A stretch of DNA of 64,000 nt from Venturia oleaginea (taxonomy: Eukaryota > Ascomycota > Dothideomycetes > Venturiales > Venturiaceae): NCBI GenBank assembly GCA_013176395.1, contig JABMLP010000018.1, positions 1,178,001 to 1,242,000 of the forward strand, read 5' to 3'. Shown here piece by piece: positions 56,751 through 64,000 of this stretch. How positions within the stretch are numbered: position 1 is the first letter of the stretch; the number at the start of each line of letters is the position of its first letter. The position numbers were made by a program, and so were the translations under genes. Under the pieces are notes generated by a model that searched no databases, was not told where the DNA came from, and was given only the letters and a program-made list of their open reading frames with translations.

Positions 56751-59700
56751 TCATTCATGTACATCGTTCTTCACACTCGTATCCAGACTTTCCTCTTCCT
56801 TGCCCGCTCGATCTCTAAAGACGCCCTTTTCGGAGAGGTTGATGGCCGTGAAGGTTTTGGGGAGGTTGACCCTAGAATCAATGTCAGTCATGGAAACATG
56901 GGGCGGATAAAAATATAGTCAAGGGATAAAGAGGGTGAACCGACTTCGTAAATTTCTCCCTCAACGTCTCCAGAATCTCCTTCCAATCCCCATGGTCCGT
57001 CAAACTCCTTCGCGGTGCGCACCCAATACAATGTTTCGAATCAAGTTGCCTGTCCCTTCATTAGCACGTTTCCCCAAGACAAGCCTGCTCGTCCTCGTTT
57101 TCGCTTCAAGCAGAAAAGAGAAATGGGGTGAACTTACACGTCCAAGGGATCAAAAGTATGGCATCCCGGCGAAATACTGATTCGAATGCTATAATTGAAA
57201 CTCTCCTCCACTCCCTCGCCCGTCTCATTTTGACTCTCGTAAAGCTCAAAATTGATCTGCGCCAAATAATCCAACTCGGGAATCTTCTTACGTTCAATTT
57301 TCGTCTTCACGCCTCCCTCAAGAATGCAATTTAGGAGCGTATAAATATGACTCTCCTTGGTGAAATACCAGAAACTCTTGGCTCCCTCGCAAGCCTGCAC
57401 TTCCTCTAAATCGGCGACGATTTCCTTCAGAAGAGGGAGCGAAGTGAGTAGACCGATTTCCAGTTTTTCTGCGGGGGAGATGCCGTATTCCTGGGGACCA
57501 ATATAATCAAAGAGGATCTTGCAGAGTTTATAAAGCTCGCGGAGTTTGGCAAGACGGGCGTCGACTTTGGCTTTGGACTGACCCTGGCTGTTTCCCTTGT
57601 AGAGGTTGAAGTAGCTTTCAGGAGAGGGTTCATTTCTCTCTGGCTGAGTCACAGTCTTCGATTTGGGAACAGCATTCGTTCGTTCGTGCTGGGAATGACG
57701 TCGGAAACCGATTCGTGCTGATAAAGGTTGCTTCTCGGATTTGTCGGCCTGTGGTGGCATGCTTGAGCTTTCCGTTGCGCCAGAACGTGAGGTGCGCCGG
57801 GAGGACTGTACCGATGAGTCCGTAATGATTGGAGACGTGGCAGTACTGTCCGCAACAGACTCTTCATCCAGCATGCTCGCATCAGGTGTGAAGACCCACT
57901 CCAGGAATTGTCGATTGTGGAGAGCATCGAATTTCATCGTATCGTAAAGCTCGGAAATCTTACTCGGATCGACCTTCTCGGCATCGCAAAATTCTTTGAA
58001 AAGCTTTTCCCACCTCTCGCGGAAAAGTTCAGCGTCTTCACCAGAGCACCAGCGAGGCTGTATATTCGCCACAGCGTTAGCTTGAGATAAAGAACTTGAA
58101 GACGTGCTGGTAGTCAAATTTGTCCCGTCGACACTTGCCGGATTGATGACAGCTGCCAGGGAAGAGACAGCGCCCGATTGTAGCTTCTTGAAATTCTGAT
58201 GCATGACATCTCGATGGAACTTCATCAAGTCGACGACTGTCCTAACAACAATAAAGGGCTCGGGTGTATCGTCAGGCCAAGCAAACTGTGGGGGTGCTTT
58301 ATCGCCTTCCCGGAGGAGTTGCTTCAGCTTCTTCTTCACTTTGTCCATTTCATCCTTTGCGGCGTTGGAGTCGTCCAGAAGATCCTTGCGCACTGTGATG
58401 AAGTCAGCCGGGAGGTCTTCTTTCGCTAGAAAAGCTCCTGCAAAGATTTGTGCGCTAGTGGTCACTCTCCGCTCAGAGGAGCTGTATATTGTTACATCCT
58501 CAACGCATTCGCGGTTCATGATCATCAGATCAGCGCGGAGATTGTCTCCAAGATCCTTGGCCTGGTATCGTGCAGAATGGGTTGGTTCTCCGCCCCACTT
58601 GACAATGAGCTGAAGCTTGTCAAGCACGAGATCTTTTTCCTTGGCCGAGATGCGAGACAGCGTTACGTCGGGACTAGAGTCATGTCGAGCCTCGATTCCG
58701 CCGAGAGCTTCCCTAGCATCACCGACTGGAGGGACGTCTACCGATGCTCCATCCACTGATGTTAATTGTAGCGCCTCTGGCGAGGATTGTGCTGTCGCAG
58801 CGAGCTCTTCCTTCTTCTTTTGACGGAACATGGGTTTGATTTGGACTTTGGTCCCAACCCATGCGCCCTTTTTGAGCAAAGAGTTGCGCAGTAGCCTCAG
58901 CTTCCCCGGATCCTCGACCCCTTCCTTCATCGCTGTTTGCACGGCCTCGATTACACTGTCCAGAGCAGCTTCGCCTATGAGCAATACCTCCTCTTGGTGT
59001 CCTTTGAGCAGATCCACAAATGGCTTTGTATGGAACGTGAATTTGAACTTCTGTTTCGGAGTTCGATCGGCATGCCGGATGACAGAAACCATGCCCTTTA
59101 GCTTCCATTGCGCTTTCGATGCTGGCGGCGGAATAGGTGATTTCTCCGGGATCGATAGCGTTGCAGAATAGCGAGACTCCACAGAATTGCCTGACTCACT
59201 CATCGCGGGAGGTGGCAGATGCGGTTGAGATGTTGCAATAGGTTTTCCTAAAACGCCCAGAGGATGCTCCATACTTGGAGATGAACTATTTGGGAGCGTC
59301 AGACTCCCAATCTCAGGAGACCCGTTGCCGGTGCTGTTACGATGCGAATGCTGATGACCGCTGCCAAGCTTGGTTAAACTTGGAGAGTGGAAGAGGCCTT
59401 TCAAAGTCGCTCTATGCCCGCCAGGCCCTTTACGCTGCATCGTTCCCGGATCAGCCCCAGCTTCTGGCTCTGGCTCTTGGGGCGCAGGCAGCTTGCCCTC
59501 TTTTCGAGCCTTCTCGTTCACAAAGAGCTCTTTCAAAATCTTTGCAGCTTGGTCGTAGTACTCGTTATTGTCCTTGACAAAACTCCATCCATTGACATCA
59601 ATAACATAACTCTTGCCCTCTGCCCTCAGCAAGTCGAAGCCACAAACTCGTTGCCCAAATGCATTCACAACCTTGGAAGCCATCTCCTTTTCTTCCTTGC

Positions 59701-61547
59701 TCAAACCGGTAACGTAGCGAAGTTCTTTTCCATTGGGATTTCGTTTCACCAATCCGTCCACGACAGGAGACTTGCGAGTCTCCGCATGACAGAAGTCAGA
59801 GCCCACAGTGTAAGCCTTGATGTCTTCGGCATTCTCCACATTGACAAATTGCTCGTAAATGTAGCTCGATTGGGGCTCGATAATACATCGAGGCACTTTC
59901 AAGCTATCATCTTTTTCTGAACTCTTGTTGTTGACTTTGCGGAACAACCTCCTTCCTCCACCCCCCAAGCTTTTGGGATAGTAGATTCGGATGTTGTGGT
60001 CTTCGCCACTGACGGGCTTCTCCACGAACGGCTTTTTGAGTTTGACACCGTCAACACATAGAATATCGTCATCTTCAAGCATCTCAATGGATTTGGGAGC
60101 CTTTACGCCTCCCCCAGTACCGTTTTCAGGCCCGGTAAGCCAGATGCCAGTCTTTTCATGAAGAATTTGAGCCATCTCAGAATTTGGAAGGACAGGTCCT
60201 CCATCTCGATTCACTTCAATCCTTTTGGGAGTAGGTACATTGAGTTTATCCAGTATTTTGAGACACAACCGGCGATCCCAGAGAACAGTCTGCATAGGCA
60301 AGTCATTGACGCAGAACGGTTTCCGAAGCTTGTCATAAGCAATCGCCTTATCCAAAGGGAAGCCATCGGAGAAGAAAGATATGAGATAATCGCACTCTGG
60401 CCAGTTCTCCACTTCCTCATCCAGAATAACCTTGTCACCAAATATGACAACATCAAATTCCTTATTTTGAATGAGCTTGCTCAAGATGTTTCTGCTGGGC
60501 TTGCTGCGAGCTTTCGTGTCTAGTGCACACACACCAATCACACCTAGAGGGGCCTTCCTCTTCTCTTCTCTTGTGACTGTCGATCTGGTACTCTCGCTAC
60601 CAGGGCTGGAACTGTTGTTGACATTGACACCGCTTATCCTCCGCGATGTCCTGGTCCGGCTACGTGACCGTGTCACAGGCTGATGCTGGCTGGTCTGCCG
60701 AACGCCATTAGCCCAATGCAGGGCAGAGTTGGAGGCTGACCCATGGAAGCCGCCCGAAGGTGCGGACCCTGGAGGCGAGGTCGCTGAGGAGTCGCGTGGG
60801 AACAGGTTTTGCGGAGAGGTAGCAAGACTGCCGCCATGCTGGCTTGAGGTGGTTACCAATATGGAAGATGCAGCAGTTGTCGTACCGAGTACTTGGCTGT
60901 TCGTCTGTGCTATTAGGTCAATGGTCAGCTGCTCTGTTCTTGGTACAAAGATAAAAATGAAGTCCTTCTACCGTCTGGCTCTGAATCAGCAACGGAACCC
61001 GCATGACTGCCAGCAATTTCTAGAGCGCTGTTGTAAATGGTCGCAGGGAACGAGAAGAGAGAGGAAAAGGAGAGGCGGTTCGGATCGGGATCGGACTCCA
61101 TGTTGACTGGTTTGGAGCCAGAGGCGTAGTAAAGCGTGGGGTAAAGGCAGAGAGATAATAGGTAAAGGCTTTGGTAATGTAATAAATACCTTGTAATGGC
61201 TCTGCGTCAACAGCCTCGTGCGTGATGCCCCCCGCAATTCCACCCGCAGTACTTGCTACGGGCGTGGGATTGGGTCTTTCAGACGAAAGCAGGGCCGTGT
61301 CTGAGGCGGTTCTGTTGTTGATGTCGGACAGAGCTCGTGCAGCAGGAGGACGCTGGGAGAGAGCGGGTTGGCGAGTCGAGGATACGTCTGCCACAGTAGT
61401 CTCAGGATCGGCAGAGCGGGCCTTTCTGCTGTTGGAGCTCCCGGATGAGGCAGAAGACAGCGCATAGGAATTGGACAGCTTGGTGCTCTTCCCACTCTGG
61501 GCACTCTCTCTGCTCTGGCTTCTGTACAGGGGATCCATGGTGGCCAT
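56751..61547 (-). CDS. VIP1: Inositol hexakisphosphate / diphosphoinositol-pentakisphosphate kinase (Vip1/Asp1)
   Basis: There are four exons: 61547..61190, 60909..57138, 57049..56945 and 56871..56751, giving 1451 residues; all phases agree. The third donor is GTCGGT, a GTNNGT variant. Residues 1-240 are disordered and Ser-rich. The ATP-grasp kinase domain starts at [16 protein letters not shown] (about 241) and includes [43 protein letters not shown] and [27 protein letters not shown] His acid phosphatase-like domain begins at the [11 protein letters not shown] motif (about 728). The C-terminus is [19 protein letters not shown], the last exons giving [13 protein letters not shown]. The enzyme makes 1-pyrophosphates from IP6 and IP7 in the cytosol and regulates phosphate sensing, morphology and microtubules. 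The start may be 61547 or the better-context ATG at 61538. Confidence 0.95.
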
Positions 61548-61840
61548 TGGGGTAATTGGGGGTGGAGGGGGGAGGGGGGGGGGTTTCAATATGTTCGCTG
61601 GACCTCAACAAGACTGCGTACGTATGCACCTGACGATCAATGCATATCTCATTCTTTTCGTGAGCGGTAGGCAGTGCCGGTATGGTGGGTGGTGTTTTTG
61701 ACGCCGTCTCTGCGACTTTGAACCAGTAAAAGTGGGCGGCGACGTTGAACGTTTTTAGCGCCACTCACTAGCCACAGAGACTTGCATCCGGATTCCAGAA
61801 CTTTTTTTGTATGTGAACAAACGATACCCATATCATCCCA
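61548..61840. promoter_or_regulatory. Shared divergent promoter, VIP1-type gene / UTP21
   Basis: Only 293 bp separate the two start codons. It contains a G-tract (about 61560-61586 with runs of 6 to 10 G) close to the kinase start. Confidence 0.55.
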
Positions 61841-64000
61841 ATGTCGCGAACCGAGACTACGAGTCTTGCTGTGGCTCACCGCGACCGAGATGGTCAGGCT
61901 GTGAAGCGTCAAAGAACTGAATTGGGCCAGAACGGGACCAGCGTCGCCCCTGCTAGCAAGAGCAGACAGTCGAGGATATTTGCGCCCTTCAGAGTATGTC
62001 GCGTGTCGACCTGGAACTGAAATGTACTGAATCATATAGACTGTGGGGCTCGTTTCTCCCACCGAAGTGCCCTTCACTACCGTCCCTCTCGGAAAGACAA
62101 CTTTCCAAATCACAACCTCCGCCGGCCGGAGTCTTCAGACCTACGATCTTCGGAAAGGACTGAATCTTATATTTGCAACGCGACCGCAAACGCCAGAGAA
62201 CATCACGGCGACAGCGGCATGGAAGGGACATGTTCTGGCCGCATATGGAGCGCAAGAGAGGGTAGCCAATTGTGGTGTTTGGGTTTTCAAGCGCGGGCAG
62301 AAGGTCAACGAATTGCAGATGCCGCAGGATGGTATTGAGGCTGTCACCAACATCCTCACATTTGGCTCCTGGATTGTCGGGTGCTGTAGGACTAAAATTG
62401 AAGTTTGGAGCTCCGCGAACCTCGAACATTACACTACAATAAATCCTGGCCATGGACGAAGAGGCGCGACCATCACTGGGGGTGTTTGCAACATGCCTAC
62501 CTATCTCAACAAAATCCTTGTGGGAACTTCGGATGGATGCGTCGAGGTCTGGAATGTCAGCACTGGCAAACTGCTACACACTATTTTCCCATCAGCCTCG
62601 GACGAGGGAGCTGTCACTGTAATCGAGCCAACTCCAGCATTGTCCCTTTTCGCAATCGCATATTTCTCTGGAACTGTAGTCATTCACGATGTGCGGATGG
62701 ATAGACAAATCATCACACTCAACACGGGTGCCGGCAAACGAGCTCCTGTCACCAGTATCTCCTTCCGAACTGACGGTCTAGGAGCAGGAGATGATGGTCA
62801 AAAGTCGGGAGTCATGGCGACAGCTAGTAGTACAAACGGAGACGTCACATTTTGGGATCTGAACAACCGCGGAAGGAAAATGGGAGTCTTGAGAGGTGCA
62901 CATTCTCCACCCTCGACAAAGGCAGGCGAAATTGCTGGTGGTGTTAGCAAGATTGAATTTCTCGCAGGCCAAGCTGTGATATTGACAAGTGGACTGGAAA
63001 ATTCATTGAAGTCGTGGATATTCGATGAAATGCCTTTCTCCTCTGTCCCACGAATACTGCACTCACGAAGTGGACATGCCGCACCTATCACTAGCCTCGA
63101 ATTTCTACCACCAAGCTCGGACGGCTCCGACGCTGATGGCAAATGGCTCCTTAGTGCCAGTCGTGACCGAAGTTTATGGGGATGGAGTTTGCGTCGTGAC
63201 GGCCAAAGCACAGAGTTATCTCAGGGAGCCGTCCGGAAAAAGGCCAAGAACATGGGTATCTTGAACAACAGTCTTGCTTCATCAGATGGAAGTATGACTC
63301 TGGAAGAATTGAAAGCACCGAAGATTACGTGCATGGCATGCTCACTGAATCGCGATGGTGGAATGGGCGCCGTGGCTGGCTCGAAAGAAATCTGGAATAC
63401 GGCTGGTTCCAAAGCCGCAAGTTCTGCTGAAAGTAGTGCATCAGGCTGGGAAAGCGTGGTGACTGGACACAAGGACGACAAATTTGCTCGCACATGGTTC
63501 TGGGGACGGAAAAGAGCTGGGAGGTGGAAGTTTGAGACTGGTGATCGTGCTAACGTGACCAGCGTTGCTATTTCGGCGTGCGGCACTTTTGCACTGGTGG
63601 GCTCGGCGGCTGGTGGCATCGATATGTTCAACTTGCAGTCCGGAATGCACCGTCAGAGATTTCCACCACGATTGACCCAGAAACAAGCGCAACGATTGAG
63701 AGCACAGCAGCTGGCATCGGGTGTCGATGAGTTGCAGGAGTCGAACAAATTTGCAAGGGGTCAAGGAAAACACACGAAAGCTGTTACTGGGCTTCAAGTC
63801 GATGGACTAAACAAGACAGTCATATCCTGTGGCGCTGACGGTAAGGTCAAATTTTGGGATTTCACGAATGGTCGATTATTACACGAGCTCGATTGGTCTT
63901 TGACATCACTCAGCGGTATCCGGTTTCATCCAGCGAGTGATCTGATAGCTCTCAGTTGCGACGACTCTTCGATCCGAGTCGTCGATATTGAGACCAAGAA
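61841..64000 (+). CDS. UTP21: U3 snoRNP WD40 protein Utp21 (WDR36-like), 3' end outside window
   Basis: Exon 1 is 61841..61993 and exon 2 starts at 62040 after a 46-nt intron (GTATGT donor, ATATAG acceptor); the frame is open to the end of the window, giving about 704 residues of a protein usually 900-1000 long. The start of the conserved part is RIFAPFRTVGLVSPTEVPF, typical of Utp21. Repeated WD40 blades follow: VLAAYGAQERVANCGVWVFKRG, ILVGTSDGCVEVWNVSTGKL, VMATASSTNGDVTFWDLNNRG, WLLSASRDRSLWGWSLR, and, near the end, VISCGADGKVKFWDF. Utp21 belongs to the Pwp2/UTP-B subcomplex of the small-subunit processome and is needed for 18S rRNA maturation in the nucleolus. The C-terminal Utp21 domain lies beyond the window. 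Confidence 0.93.

Noticed and set aside
1..64000. CRISPR arrays, bacterial operons, riboswitches, rRNA genes
   Set aside because: The sequence is eukaryotic with introns throughout; no spaced direct-repeat array, rRNA gene or riboswitch fold was seen.

Overview
The window is nuclear DNA of a filamentous ascomycete (Pezizomycotina). The grounds are dense genes with 45-65 nt introns (GTNNGT donors, CTAAC/CTGAC branch sites, short 3' ends) and a fungal gene set: PAM16, Vip1/Asp1 kinase, UTP21, an OPT oligopeptide transporter, a DUF1765 protein, a dysferlin-domain peroxin-like protein and a 25-residue copper-type metallothionein. A leotiomycete-like fungus is a guess, not a result.

Region 1 (1-14.6 kb) is one nested transposon composite inside a host gene. 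A small secreted-protein gene (minus strand, 238 codons when its exons are put together) has its first intron enlarged from a normal size to about 13.5 kb. The insertion is a 13,384-bp CACTA-like DNA element (837-14220) with imperfect terminal inverted repeats starting CACTAC and a 3-bp TTT duplication. It holds a degenerate Tnp2-like transposase and a separate spliced 406-residue gene. That gene is broken by a young Ty3/gypsy chromovirus (1278-7415, LTRs differing at one base, TSD CTTTG). A MULE with an intact 859-residue transposase (8859-12795, about 72-bp inverted repeats, 10-bp TSD) sits beside the Tnp2-like remnant, and a solo LTR of the gypsy family sits in the left inverted repeat of the MULE.

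Region 2 (14.6-31 kb) carries a Ser/Thr-rich secreted protein with a cysteine-containing C-terminal domain, a metallothionein, the dysferlin-domain protein (one-base frameshift), PAM16, an FMN-dependent 2-hydroxyacid oxidase/dehydrogenase and a ubiquitin-conjugating enzyme. Two long stretches without clear genes also occur here, one with a degraded transposon-like relic near 29.2-29.7 kb.

Region 3 (31-42.2 kb) has an OPT transporter, an MFS transporter and a large DUF1765 protein, all intact.

Region 4 (42.2-54.4 kb) is accessory in character. It contains an intact gene for a secreted Kex2-type repeat precursor (45430-46379): seven 30-residue units ending in KR, with an intron at the same point in units 3-7. 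Next to it lie three decayed genes in a row: a Zn2Cys6-type regulator, an RTA1-like membrane protein and an ankyrin/AAA+ ClpB-like protein.

Region 5 (54.4-64 kb) returns to core genes: an MFS transporter with a single-base frameshift, the Vip1-type inositol pyrophosphate kinase, and a divergently transcribed UTP21 that runs off the window. The most unusual items are the repeat-peptide precursor and the nested composite, including the passenger gene and an apparent Tf1-like self-priming signal in the retrotransposon.
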